A stretch of 64,000 nucleotides of DNA from the NCBI GenBank assembly GCA_017893485.1, contig CM030359.1, positions 31,500,430-31,564,429 of the forward strand, given 5' to 3'. The translations under genes were made by a program, and so were the position numbers. The DNA is from Hemerocallis citrina (lineage: Eukaryota > Streptophyta > Magnoliopsida > Asparagales > Asphodelaceae). Below the pieces are notes generated by a model. That model was given only the letters and a program-made list of their open reading frames with translations. It ran no database searches and had not been told where the DNA came from. This document shows positions 44,291-57,534 of this stretch, piece after piece; position 1 is the first letter of the stretch, and each line of letters opens with the position of its first letter.

Positions 44291-47281
44291 ACAGTGATAC
44301 ATGTGATTATCTTTACTATTTCAACTAGAAACTTGGAGTTGAGCAAATTATAGACTACTAGACAATGGTTGATCTCAGTTAGGGATGGCAACCGGACCCC
44401 AGGCTGATCCGCGACCCGCCCGCGACCCACTAGCCAAACCCAGACCGTTAGAAGTCGGTTCGGGTTAGGATCGAACCCGCGAGTATAAGCGAGTCGACCC
44501 GGGTCATTGAAGAACGGATTTGAACCCGTCTAACATGGCCCGTTAACCCGATAAACAGTGCGAAACCCACTCGGCAACCTGCGGGTTTCGAACCGTTCAA
44601 CCCACGCGGGTCGACCGTTTTACCCGCGCGGGTCGACCATTTGACTCGCGCGGGTGTAACGGCAGAAACCTGGGTCTAACGGCTGTTATAGCTATTTTTT
44701 TTTGTTCTTTTTTTGTTCTTTTTTTTGTTTTTTGTTTTTTCCCCCTATAAATACTCCTTAAACCCAAACTAAAAATTTCACACCTTACTCTCTTACTCTC
44801 TCTACCACTACTCAATTCAATCTCAATTCATTCCAAATTTTGTGAACAAAGAAGCTAGCAACATAGAAACGATCAAACGAAAAATTCCGATCATATCGAA
44901 TTCAACATTCAACTACATCTTCAAGTCTTCAACTCCTCCAAGTCTCCAACAAAGAAGCTCTCTTTCTATCTATATACGAGTCCGGACTTCTATTCTACTT
45001 CTACTTTTATTTTCACCCTCATTTTATATACGAGTATCTGCGAAGTACGGTATCCAAATTTCACAACCCTCTTATTGTCTTGATATTTTTTGTAGTTATA
45101 GTTTTTTTTTTATCATATTTGTTTGTTGATTTTTTGATCTTCTCTCTCACAACCCTCTTATTGTTTTCTAGATTTTTTAAAAAACTTATCTCGCCTAGAT
45201 TGTATTTAGTTTTTTTACATATACTACTATATCAACATGTCTAGATCACGAGGTAGTGGCCGTCGCCAAAGTGGACAAGATTCCATCGACACTTCTCGTA
45301 GGCCTCCATTTATCACAAAAAATGAGTCCGCCGAAGAGTACCCTATCTCCAAACACATTGGTACACACGATGAGTTTGTAGGAGACATAGACATAGAAGA
45401 AGAACCACAAACACAAGAAAACGAAACAACACAACCGGGTAGTAGTAGGAAAACTAGAGGGAAAACTAGTGATTGGCACAAATTTTATGATTATATTCCG
45501 GACGAAGAAAATCTGGGTGTATGTATAAAAGTTTGTAAAACATGTTCGAAGCCATACAAATGGAAGATGGGTGAGGGAACGGGTACAATAAGTCGACACA
45601 TCCAAAATGTACACAAAGAACTTCTTGTAGACCTACCCGGCCAACAAAAAATCCACCGTAGGACCGATGTAGTTGATAGCCATTCTTATGATCCCGAACT
45701 TGTTCGTCAGGAAATTGCCCGACTAGTAATCAAGGAAGAGTTGCCATTTTCCTATTCCGAGAGTAGGAACTTAGAAACTTTTAATCAAACTGCATTAAAC
45801 CCCTATTTTAAAAGAATCCCTAGGAATACTTGTAAATCTGATTGTTTTAAACTGTACAATGAAATGAGAGAAGCTTTGATTGCCATTTTATGGAGTTTAA
45901 CTTGTAGAATTTCTTTAACTTCCGATTATTGGACGGGTTGCAAAAATATTCCAATGATGGGAATAACTTGTCATTGGATCGACAATGATTAGATTACTCA
46001 AAAAAGGATCATATCACTTGTCGCGTTGCCCTATCCCCATAGTGGAAATGAAATTGCAAATCGTATTGTAGAAATTTGTGATGTTTTTCATATTCGTGAT
46101 AAAATTAGGTGTATAAGTTTTGATAATCCATCTAACAACAATGCATCAATTAGTAATTAAAAACCACATTAAACCCTCCATCTAACAATATTTTTCATGT
46201 TAGATGTGCATGTCATATTTTAAATTTATGTGTTCAAGATGCATTAAAAATAGCCGTACCATATATAGTTAACATTCAAAATTGTATACATTTTATTGCA
46301 TTAAGTGGCACCATTTTTCAAGAATGGAAAGCTTGGTGTAGGCTTAAAAATGTACATTTTAGAAAATTTTCAAAGGATGTTAAATACCGATGGAACTCTA
46401 CTTTTGATTTGCTACATGTTGTTACTGAATATAAAGAATGTATAAGTGATTTTTGTATTGCAAAAAATATGCCAAATTTTGAATTGACTCCCCAAGTTTG
46501 ATTTTATGCCGAATCTTTGTTGAAATTTTTAGATCCTTTTAAAACAGCAAGTTTAAAATTTCCAAATCTTATGAATCTACTTCTTGTAGCATTTTTATTT
46601 CAATAGTTACTATGATGCAAACTTTCAAAGAAATGATCGATGATGCTTTTATTGGTCATATTGTGAAACCTGCATACACCAAAATTTTGAAGTATTTTAA
46701 TCCTTCTCCAATGTTGTATTGTATTGCTACTGTGATGGATCCTCGTATCAAATTAGAAGGTACGAAGAGTTTGATTGAAATTTTTTACTTTACTTGGGGA
46801 AGATGAATATGAAATTGATTGCAGAACATTTTTAGTTAAATTTGAATCGACATTAAATAACTTGTATGATTATTATGATAGAAGTTTTGCATCTAGTACT
46901 ACAACTTCTTTAGTTAGTTTTCTTCTGCTACTTCTAAAGGTAAGGGTAAGAGTAAATTAGATGATGCCACATTTAATTTACTTGCACAAATTCAATAAAA
47001 AAAATCCTAGGACTAATCAACAAAATGAATTACATTGGTATAATCAACAAGATTCGGAAAGTTTTACTTCTTCACTAGATATTTTACAATGGTGGAAAGA
47101 CCATAAACATACTTATAGTATTCTTAAATATATGGCTAAAGATCTACTAACTCCTCCTGTCTCTACAGTTGCTTTAGAAAGTACATTTTCTACAGGTGGC
47201 AGGGTTCTAACCGATTACAAGAATCACTTGAAGCCCCAATCGTTGGAGATGCTCGTCTGCACGGAAGACTGACTGAAGGCC

Positions 47282-50200
47282 TGTAATACCCTGATTTTTC
47301 AATTAATGAAAAATTATTTATTTTGCACGTAGTGTGCACGTGCAATATTTTGTTTGGATTATTTTATTATGATATGTATAAATATTTAAATATACTTTCT
47401 CAAATTATTTTGTACAAAAGCCTTTCTTTAAACAAATAAAAAGCCTTATTTTAATTTAATGAAAAGGCATTTTTCTTAAAGCCCAAAATGTATTTTTATT
47501 TTATTTATTTTAATAATACTTTTGGCCCAAAATAAAGCCCATGGATTAATCTTCTTTTTTAAACTTGTCATGTAGAAGACTATTTTATAACTAATTTATT
47601 TTTATACAAAATTAAAGTGTACAAATTGGGCCTAGTTGCATGCACGTGCACTACACGTACACGTGCAATGCACACTTTCCTTCATGGCCGGTTAGCATCT
47701 TTTTGGAGGGAGATTTGATTTTGGTCATGGTGATCATGGAGGTGGTTTTGTGGTTGTGGGTAGTTTTTATAACTCCTACTCTAATCTTGGCCCTCCATCT
47801 TTCAACCAACTAATCAATCTTGGCCCTCCATTTCACTTGTTTTCTAGTATAAATACCCCCCCTCTCATGGCTATTTTCATATGCAATTACATACTTCCAA
47901 ATTATAGTCTTAATTAGTAATAGTGTGAGTTATAAAAGATAGAGAGATTGTGTGGGATTGCTTGCTTGTTCCAAGGAGGAGTGGCCGGCTATTGCAAGAG
48001 GGAGCTTTCGGTTTGCTTGGTGGCTTGGAGGTGCTCGCATTCGGCTAGGAGGAGGTGCATCTTGTTGCAAGGACTTGGTTGCTTTGTGTGTTTTTCTCTC
48101 CATTCAAGGTGGGTAAACATTTCATATTTCTAATATAGGGATCTATGCTAGATTCAACTATCAAAAAGATGCATGAAAAATACTAATAAGAACACACTTT
48201 AATTGAGAAGTTAGTTTATGAATTGATTGAAATGTGGTGATTAATTTGTATGTGGTTCTAGTATTAAATTAAATTAAATTGTGTGTAGAATTGTCCATGA
48301 TTATTAGTATGTAGTAATGATGGTGATTAAATTCCCTTAAGAATGTTGCTAGTATGAATTGAGACATGATGCATGAATAAGAACGCTTGTTAATTGTAAA
48401 ATTGAAATATGGAATTGATTGAGAAAAAGTACACTTTAAATTGAAAAGAGTGAATTTCTTGAATGATTGAGATGTGATTATGCAAATTTAATAAGTGATT
48501 ATATATGTTGTGACATAGATTGATTAATGGAACTACTTTGTTATCTTTAAAAAACTACTCATAAAGTTAGTAGTTGAGTTTTGCCTATTCATGTGCTAAA
48601 TAGACCTCTATGTTGATATGGGTATGGACAAATTAAAAATATATGTGTTTGTTGAATAAAGAGTTAATAAACAGTAAATTACTATAAGCAAATTTGAATA
48701 AAAAGATTGGGAGATCAATTGTTTAGCAATGTCGAAAATGAAAAATATATTAGTTTTTAATGAACGATTCATTGATTTGTGTGAAAAATATAATTTATTA
48801 GTACAAAAAAATTATTTTTTTCTTACTGGTATGAAATTCATATGAATGAAGATTGATCTGGAGATTTTCAGTAATTTTTAAAAAAGCAATAAGGAACAAA
48901 GTTTGGTTGAACATCGAAATATTTTTATAACAGTGAGAATTAATCTAAAAGGAATTTAACGCACACTGTAACAACCCGAGCATGTAGCTCGAGTGGTCAC
49001 AGCGTCACGTTGGGTTCTCTGCCGTGACCGGTTCGAATCCCAGGATCAACAATATTTTTGTTTAGTTTCTTTCAAAACAATTAATCAGCGGACTGAGAGC
49101 ATTTATAGCTCTCAGTTGCCTTTTATACTGTGGCGGCAACCGGCCTAGTGGCCTGTGCTCTGGGCTGTGTCGGTGGTGTGCTTGGGTTCAAATCTTGCTA
49201 TCGGCAAGATGGAAAAAATATTTTTTTTGGGAGTTTTATGTATCGAAAAATTATGAAAAAAAAATGTAAATTCTCCTAAAAATGTAAGGGACTTTCTAAA
49301 AATAGTTTGAGGATTATTTGAATGAATTTAACTATGGTTTGTAGTTAAAATGCATAAATAGACATATGGTTCTATATGGATTATTGATATGAAATTATAA
49401 CTTGAAAGAATAAGTGAATTGACACATTAAGAGTTGATTTGGTAAAAAGAAATGTGGTTATGTGACATGATGCAATTATTTTCTCACTTGTGGAACAATA
49501 TGAAGTGTGCATATTGTTTAGTAATGTGGAATTATTGTGATGTGATAATTAATTAAGTGCATGCAAATTTATGTGCGATGATGAACTTGTGAACAAATAG
49601 AAATCATGAATTGAAAAGAGAATGTACATGTGAGTATGAGAACTCAACATGGAAATTTATAAGTTGAAGATTGTGAAATGAAATTTGAAATAGAGTAGCT
49701 AAGTCTTCCCGGCATTGAGAAATGAATCGAAATGAAATTAGACCAAGGTTGGTCATGATGAAATGAATGAATAAGTCCGGTTGATGGAGAGGCTAACTCT
49801 AGAGATTAATTTTATTCATGATTTTTAATAAAACTAAGGACTAGTGCATAGTGAAGATGTGATGAAAGTAAGAGAAAAACATTGAGTATGAGGGCCCTGG
49901 GTAGCGGCGAGAGCGTATCCCAGGAATTCCCATGACGAGTCTGGGTGAGGATGCTGCTCCAGAGTACCGTCCCGGTGGCGACGCTCGTGGGATGTTTGAA
50001 GACTACGGGTGGTGTCATGTCTATGGTGAAGCTGAATTACCACAAGATGTCTGCATGATGAGTCATGTCAGCGATGGGATTTCCTCCAGAGTGCCTAGAC
50101 ATGATTTCGTAGGTCAGAAGGCATCTAGGATACTTACTGTAGTAGATTAAATCATAACGGGGGATTGAACCCTACAAAGATGAAGAACGAATAAGGGCTT

Positions 50201-50699
50201 GCCCTCGGACCTATGTAGTATGGGATGCATAGAATCCGAACAAGTGCGCATTAGTGTCATGTAACATAAATAAATGCATTAAGGATTAAGTGCACAATCA
50301 CAACACGACATCAATAGGGTAGTCCCTTTAGTTTGAATTGTGACAAGTTTGTGTTTGTTAAATATGGAAAGTTAAGTTATACTATTTCCGGCATAGAGAG
50401 GATGGCCGTGTATAATGTTCGTCGGTTGAATAAACTGACGTACCCACAGTCTTATATGCAGGTAAATGACTTGTTAAAGATTAAAGAGGAATGGATGCTT
50501 AAAGATTATATCATGTTGTTGTACTTTTATTCAATTGTTGTAAATTTTACTTCCGCTGTGCAAAAGAAAGGTGTAATATTGATGTAATCTCTGATGTATG
50601 ATGAAAAGTTTAAATTTCCCTATAAAATTGTACTAAAGAAAGTGAAAAGATCCTGTAGAACATCTCGAATTCAGTGTATTTGGGATTCGGGGCATTACA
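47282..50699 (+). repeat. 3.4-kb solo LTR inside the hAT transposase
   Basis: Starts TGTAATACCCTGA, ends CGGGGCATTACA, and is flanked by AGGCC (47277-47281 and 50700-50704). It has a TATAAATA box at about 47850, no coding region, and two tRNA-like A/B-box pairs near 49 kb. Very long LTR of the same general type as 39544-43565. Confidence 0.85.
48985..49194 (+). promoter_or_regulatory. two tandem tRNA-like pol III box pairs within the solo LTR
   Basis: First pair: TAGCTCGAGTGG (48985-48996) and GGTTCGAATCC (49030-49040). Second pair: CCGGCCTAGTGGCC (49140) and GGTTCAAATC (49185-49194). Spacing of A to B is about 35-45 bp, as in tRNA promoters. No full cloverleaf was established. Confidence 0.45.
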
Positions 50700-51085
50700 A
50701 GGCCGAAGATAGGGCTCAAGGAAAAGAGTTCGACACGTCTACAAGTGGAAGCAACTCGCCGGAAGAACAACAACAACAATAATAGCAACCAAAATGAAGA
50801 ATTGAAGACCAATAACAACAACAACAAATTGAAGACCAACAAATTGAAGACAGTTGTAAATGTATAAAAAATTGTATAAAATCTTTGTTTGTTAAAAAAA
50901 ATTAGGATAATTGAAGAAAATTGAAATTGTATCAAAGAAATTTGTTATTGTATAAAACAAATTTGTAGAAAATCTTTATTTCTTATTACAAATTTGGAAA
51001 CTTGTAAGTTGAAATCATATTAATAATATATACCCTTTTTTTGGCAATTTCACTCTTTGATTCTTCTTATTATTATTATTAAAAT

Positions 51086-54000
51086 TGTTGGGATTGGGGT
51101 GTCAACAAACACTCTTGATCGCAGCGGAACTAATAGAGCAATGAGGAAGACAGAGTAAACGAGGCGAATAAATTAAGCAAGCAAGTAGATCCACCAAACT
51201 AACACAAACACAATAACGATGACTTATCCCGGTTAGCTTTTGCTTAATATGGGAAGAAATATAGGGGAGATCCGATATTCATTTAGAAGAGATTACAAGG
51301 AGATACTGATTCACTTGACACAAGGAATTAAACTCACCCACTAAGAACTATCTCTCTCTCGAGCATCTCTTTGCAATGGAAAAAAGAATCTATAAAGTAC
51401 TCCCTCTCACATTGGAGGATTTTACAATATATATAGAAGAATAGAGAGAAAACCTAGGTCTAATCTTGATCCTCAGTCGTCCGATATAACCTGGAAAAGA
51501 AGTAACTGAATAGGAGCTGCACGATCTGACTTGGAGTTGAAGATTGGGCTGAACCGACCTAACAAATCGAATCCCAAAACGAATCAGCACCGTGGGCGGT
51601 CGACCGTCCAACAAGACCGGTCGACTGTAACACTCTCTAACTTCCCAGTACAACGAGCGGTCGGGGGTGCGGTCGGGGGGTGCGGTCGACTGTCACCATG
51701 ACTAGTCGACTGCAACTAGCCTGCACCTGCTGCTGTTGCTGTTCTCCTTTTACTCGCTTCGACGCTTCGACCTCCGTGCTTCATATTACCTTCTTTTAAT
51801 CTGAACAACGAGTATACAAGACACAATCCTAACAAACTCCACCTTGGATTGCATACAAGTGCTATCACATGATGTGTTACTCATCTCCAAACTCTAATAA
51901 ATTCCACTTGTAAAGAAAACTTAGAACAATAGCTTCTTTTTCTAGTTGAAATGATCTCTACCCAATCTCACCAAATCCAGTACAGCCCTTCAAAGGCTCA
52001 CCTCCGTAGATGTACTCACAAAGTTGCCAAACTCCGCACAAACTCCGCACAAACTCCACCTACCCTTAGGATTTATCCACCTCTCGACGATATTCGAACG
52101 ACGTGGTCTCGTCTCGATGAATCTAGTTGCGGCAAACTAGCTGAGCCTACGGGAATACCGGAAAAAGGAGCAACACTTGTGCAAGTATTTCGAATTCCCC
52201 AAAGCTTATAGAGATTGTTTTGGCTTGACCCAACCATTCTCATGCCTCTAATCACCTTACGACGACCCTGAAAAACAAACAGAACTCCACCTCGAGCTGT
52301 GTACCTGCAGCCCCGTACATCAAGAGTTCCCAAGGAAATCAGATTCTGTTTCAGCAGAGGAATATGCAAAAAATCCTTTAAAGTGAACATGTGTAGACCT
52401 GGCATCTTCAACTCAACTATCCCCTCACCCACCACTTCACAAATCTCCCCAATTTCTGTTGTCACACAACGCCCCGTAGTAGAATTATAAGTAGAAAACA
52501 ACTTCCTCTCGGACCAAATATGAGAAGAACTTCCTGAGTCAAGAAACCAACTATAATCCACTTCTAAAGAATTTGAAACAAGAAGACACGAATCGCCTGA
52601 ATCAAAGGCACAAACCACATTGGCTGAACTCCCGTTCTTTGCGCTCTCCTGATTCTGCAATTTCCAACAATCTTTCTTGATATGCCCTGGCCTCTTGCAA
52701 TATCGGCAACGGATTGAATCCTTTTGCAAAGCACTTTGTCTTCCCCCGAAGGACCATCCACTGCTAGACAACTTGTAGGAATAGAAAATGCAGATTTATG
52801 GGTCTCCTTCCTAAGTTGATTTTCCTTTAATGCTTTGATTACACCATCTACCGAAATACTCTCCTTGGTAGATCTACCGTGTAGCATGGTCATGATCAAA
52901 GGCTCGTACGAATCCGGTAGTGAATATATCAGGTTGAAATCTTTATCTTCCTCACACAAATTTGTGTTGATCGCCTTAAGTTTAGATAATACCTTATTGA
53001 ACTCTGTAATGTGGTCTTAGAGATCGGTACCTTCCTTCATAGATAAACGAAATAACTTCCTCTTCCAATGCATCCGATCTAATAACGACGAACCAGAGTA
53101 GTCAGTTATGAGTCTTTCCCAGAGACTCGTCGCGTCAGTTTCTTCAAGAAATCTGCACTTGACCTCGTCTGTCAAGGATAGTTGGATTAGACTTGTGGCT
53201 CTTTCACGAATATCTTCCCAAACGTCATCCTTCATACCAGTTGGCTTTTCCTTCTTCTTTACTGCTGACTGCAAACGTTCTTGAACAAGAACAACATACA
53301 TATCAGTCTTCCAAAGATTGAAATTGATCTTACTGTCAAACTGCTTGATCTTCAAAATATTGTGGCCTGTCATCTTAACCAAGGGACTCGGTAACCTGAA
53401 GATCTAATACCAGTTGTTGGGATTGAGGTGTCAACAAACACTCTCTGGTCGCAGCGGAACTAATAGAGCAATGAGGAAGATGAAGTAGACGAGGCGAATA
53501 AATTGAGCAAGCAAGTAGATCCACCAAACTAACACAAACACAATAACGATGCCTTATCCCGGTTAGCTTTTGCTTAATCTGGGGAGAAATATAGGGGAGA
53601 TCTGATATTCAACTAGAAGAGATTACAATGAGTTACTGATTTACTTGACACGAGGAATTAAACTCATCCACCAAGAACTATCTCTCTCTCGAGCATCTCT
53701 TTGCAATGGAAAAAAGAATCTATAAAGTACTCCCTCTCATATTGGAGGAGTTTACAATATATATAGAAGAATAGAGAGAAAACCTAGGTCTAATCTTGAT
53801 CCTCAGTCGTCCGATATAATCTGGAAAAGAAGTAACTGAATAGGAGCCGCATGATCTGACTTGGAGTTGAAGATTGGGCTGAACCGACCTAACAAATCGA
53901 ATCCCAAAAAGAATCAGCACCGTGGGCGGTCGACCGTCCAACAAGACCGGTCGACCGTACCACTCTCTGAATTCCAAGTACAACGACCAGTCGACTGCAA

Positions 54001-54119
54001 CTAGCCTGCACCTGCTGCTGATGCTGTTCTCCTTCTACTTGCTTCGACGCTTCGACCTCCATGCTTCATATTACCTTCTTTTAATCTGAACAACGAGTAT
54101 ACAAGACACAATCCTAACA
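51086..54119 (-). mobile_element. copia-derived non-autonomous element with gag (TR-GAG type)
   Basis: A 3034-bp element flanked by AAAAT (51081-51085, 54120-54124). LTRs are 51086-51834 (749 bp) and 53415-54119 (705 bp); most of the length difference is a G-rich insertion near 51660. On the minus strand the LTRs run TGTTAGGATTGTGTC to CCCAACA, then the primer site TGGTATTAGA. The purine tract AAGGTGGAGTT precedes the 3' LTR. It codes only for gag, a zinc knuckle, protease and the GAG-pre-integrase start. Integrase, RT and RNase H are absent, so it depended on a full copia element. Confidence 0.93.
52073..53382 (-). pseudogene. copia gag-protease remnant
   Basis: Gag starts at ATG 53382 (MVKMTGHNILKIKQFDSKIN) and has the copia gag pattern (FNLWKTDMYVVL, ATSLWERLITDY, KRKLFRLSMKEGTDL). 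A TAG near 53019 breaks it, and it continues to about 52750. A second frame holds the zinc knuckle CRYCKRPGHIKKDC (about 52710-52670), the protease motif WFLDSGSSSHIW (about 52530) and LYKLWG (about 52215). The frame then loses pol similarity. At least one stop and one frameshift. Confidence 0.88.
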
Positions 54120-54366
54120 AAAATTACATTCTTTTTTAAATTAAAAAAAAAAAATAAATTTAGACGAGCCCAACCCACGACCCGATCCGACCCGGGTTGG
54201 ACCCGAATGGATTCGCGAGTTGGGCGGGTCGACTTTTTGCATTTCCGACCCGGCCCGGTTGCCACTCGGTTCCGACCCGAACCCGTCCTAGTTGGATTCC
54301 AACCCGGACGGGTTCGATCCGATCCGGCCCGGTCCGATAGACCCGTTTGCCAACCCTAATCTTAGT

Positions 54367-54697
54367 AAGACAATTTTAAACTAAAAAGTTTTTTTCAACC
54401 ACTAAATGCGCCACCAATTATAAATTAACCATACTATCACACATATAGAATGTATATAACATCGCACGTGCATTGCAGATGCTCAATAACTATAGTCAAT
54501 ATAACATCTTTTCACATATATTAATTCTTACATTTGTTGATAAATCTATTAACATGAAGTATAGACGGAAGAAGTGTGATGGATTGTGAAATTTCTGGTG
54601 GAGCCCAAAAAGCATATCCGTTGTCCGGAGGGGGAATATATGCATAACATGAAGAAATAAATCTCATTTTGGTCAATTAAAGAAAGCTGAAGGTATA
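54367..54697. other. short intergenic stretch
   Basis: Between the hAT target site and the Helitron head. No gene or clear repeat, apart from a GCACGTGCATTGC Helitron-hairpin-like fragment near 54460. Confidence 0.5.
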
Positions 54698-54942
54698 TCT
54701 CTAATATTATAATGAGAGAAGGTTTTAGTGTCATTTGTCAATATATCAACGAGTGTAACGCACATACATAACTAATATGAATGAGATTTAAGGTTCGAGT
54801 CATCACTATGTCAGAGTTTTTATTTTTTATTTTTAAATATTTATTAAGAATTCATTGTCCGTGCATAGCTAATATAAAAGAGGTCTCGAGGTTCAAGGCC
54901 AAACTACAGTGATTTTTTTTACTTTAAAAATATATATCTATT

Positions 54943-57534
54943 CGATGGCTCAAAGAGGGCGATTGCAATACAACTTTTTTTCATAATTTTGCCTCCCACA
55001 GACAAAGATGTAATCACATTTCATCTATCATTCACGAGGGGGTTGAACTCTCTTCTAACGAAGATATTCACCAATCTTTCCTCCGTTTCTACAAAAATCT
55101 TATTGGTTCTTCCAAACCGAGGGCTCTGAGCCTGGATTGGACTCACCTGTACGGCGATGTTACTATCGATCTCTCTTCTCTTGAAGCTCCGTTTTTGCTG
55201 GAAGAAATCAAAGAAGCGGTTTTCGCTTTAAAAAGTGATGCGGCGCCGGACCCTGACGGCTTTCCCGCCTTCTTCTTTCAAAAGTTCTGGAATAATTTGA
55301 AAGATGACCTTTATCGAATGTTCACTGAGCTTCATCTAGGTTCCTTTTCTTTCGACCGCATCAACTACGCTCATATTGTTCTTATTCCTAAGTTATTAGG
55401 TGCGAACACCGTGGCTAATTTTAGGCCGATTAGTCTTATCAACTCCACGTTCAAAATTATCATGAAGGTGCTATCGGCTAGACTTGGAGAGGTGATATCT
55501 CCTCTTATTGATCCGGCTCAATCGGGTTTTATTAAAGACCGATTTACTCTTGATAGCGTGGCTTCGGCCCAGGAAATAATATCCTCTTGTCACAATTCCA
55601 AAACTGAGGGGATTCTCCTCAAACTTGATTTTCAAAAAGCTTACGATAACGTTTCTTGGGAGTTCCTCTTCGACATGTTAAGCAATAGGGGTTTTGGTCC
55701 CAAATGGATTGCTTGGATCAAATCTAGCCTTTTTGCGGGTACCTCATCCATCCTCATTAATGGATCGGAAGGTCACAAATTTAAAATCAAATGCGGGCTC
55801 AGGCAAGGTGACCCGCTGTCTTCCCTACTTTTCTCTCTTGTAGCAGACGTTTTCAGTAAACTTCTCCGCAATGCTTGGGACGCCCAGGTCATCGAAGGAC
55901 TGGGAGAGTCTCGTTCTTTCAATGGCGTACTGAATCTTCAGTACGCCGACGACACCATTATTCTGGCCAAACCTAATCCTCATACACTCAGAAACCTGAA
56001 ACTGCTTCTCTACTGCTTTGAGCTAGCGTCTGGTCTTACTATCAACTTTCAAAAGTCTTCGGTTGTTTGGTTGGGAGGTTCGCCTAATAGGCAGGACGAA
56101 ATCTCAGCGTTCTTTAACTGTCCGGTCGCTTCTTTTCCTATTACGTACCTGGAAATTCCTCTGAGGTAGGGCAAACTTCATAGATCGGATTGGTCTCCGA
56201 TGATTGACAAGGTCGAATCCAGACTGTCGGTGTGGTCTGGGAGACAGTTGTCTCGAGGCGGTAGACTAATTCTGCTCAACTCAGTTCTTTCGTCCATTCC
56301 ACTATACATGATGTCTTTCTATTTTATCCCGTCTTGGGTTATCAAAAGAATCGACCGTATTAGAAGTAATTTTCTCTGGTCGGGTTCTTCTAATTACAAT
56401 CCCGGTTCTCATCTTTGTAACTGGAAACTCATTTGTTCATCTAAAATGGCTGGTGGTTTAGGGGTTTTAGATCTTAGGCACCAAAACCTAGCCTTGCTAG
56501 GCAAATGGATTTGGAGATTCCTCAAAAGGGAGGACCTCCCCTGGATTAGATGCATCAAAGCCAATTACTTTGTGGCCAATGCATGGTGGAGTTTCCCAGA
56601 ACGTCCTCACAGGAAGTCCTCCCCTTTTTGGAAAGGTATTTGGAAAGCGGCAGCGGCTTTCCGTTGTGGCTTAAGCCATGGATGTGCGGATGGATCCATG
56701 ACCAGATTTTGGTCTGATATCTGGATCGGTAATTCCTCTTTAGCTACCGCTTTCCCTGCCATTTTCAGCCTCACTGCCAATCCCCTGGCATTGGTATCAG
56801 AGTACTATAGCATCAATGGAGCCCATAGGGAATGGTCGATCCCCTTCTTGTCTAATCTTCCTTCCCACTTAGCTCCTATGTTTGATAATTTACTCGAAGT
56901 CGTTAACAATGTGGATTGGCATGAGAAAGAGGACTTCTTCTGGCGATGGAATTCGTCTAAGATTTTCTCTGTCCGTTCTTTCTATCTATTCCTCAATTTT
57001 AGAGGAATTAAATTGCCATTCTACGACGTAGTTTGGAAATCTTGTGCACCGTTGAAGGTGAAGATCCTTGTGTGGTTAGCTCTCAACAATAAACTTCTTA
57101 CCGTTGAATTACTCAACAAGAGAAATCTAGCATGGGGGCAATTGTGTCCACTATGCGATTCGGTATCGGAGGATGTGAACCACTTGTTTATTGGTTGCGA
57201 TTACACCCTGTCCCTATGGAAAATTACCGTTCTGGCCTGGGAAGTGTCAGACACTCCGATCAGTCTGTTCGATTGCTGGACTAAGCGTCCTCATAACCGT
57301 AATTTCCACAATTCTTGGATCCTTTCCTTCTAGATTATTCTATGGATAATTTGGAAAGAAAGAAATCACAGAATTTTCCGGCAAATCTACACTCCCTCTC
57401 ATTCATTAGCAAATGAGTTATTACGCTTATTCAACTTTTGGTCTTCTTCTTTAAAATCGGAAGCTAGAGGTAATATGAAGGGTGAAAGGTTGGAGAAAGC
57501 TTACCATTGTCTTATTAATCTCAATGCGATTTAA
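54943..57534 (+). pseudogene. LINE ORF2 fragment (reverse transcriptase, zf-RVT)
   Basis: A single frame is read from the truncation point to TAA at 57532-57534, interrupted only by TAG at 56167-56169 and TAG at 57331-57333. It starts with the pre-RT region (RWLKEGDCNTTFFH). RT motifs: FRPISLINSTFKIIMKV, LKLDFQKAYDNVSW, GLRQGDPLS and the catalytic YADD at 55942-55953. Near the C terminus a zinc-ribbon-like CPLCDSVSEDVNHLFIGC is typical of plant LINE zf-RVT. The low number of lesions suggests a fairly young copy. Confidence 0.93.

Larger units (their letters stand above)
45237..50782 (+). pseudogene. hAT transposase, split by a solo LTR
   Basis: From ATG 45237 the frame is open for 251 codons. 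A BED-type zinc finger has Cys100, Cys103, His121 and His126 (CKTC...SRHIQNVH). Sequence typical of hAT catalytic regions follows (LTSDYWTG, GITCHWID), but TAG at 45990 and many later stops and frameshifts break it. The hAT C-terminal dimerisation motif (LTPPVSTVALESTFSTGGRV) is at 46961-47281. After a TGA at 47268-47270 the same frame crosses the solo LTR insertion (47282-50699) and resumes as KAEDRAQGKEFDTSTSG, ending at TAA 50780-50782. It would have bound the terminal repeats and cut and pasted the element in the nucleus. Confidence 0.9.
44380..54358 (+). mobile_element. hAT transposon with two nested retro-insertions
   Basis: Ends are inverted repeats: TAGGGATGGCAACCGGACC at the left and, on the other strand, TAGGGTTGGCAAACGGGTC at the right. 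Flanking 8-bp sites ATCTCAGT (44372-44379) and ATCTTAGT (54359-54366) match at 7 of 8. GACCCG-rich subterminal repeats lie at both ends. Without the nested LTR (47282-50699) and the nested copia derivative (51086-54119), each with one site duplication, the element is about 3.5 kb, a normal size for an autonomous hAT. It encodes a broken transposase. Confidence 0.93.
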
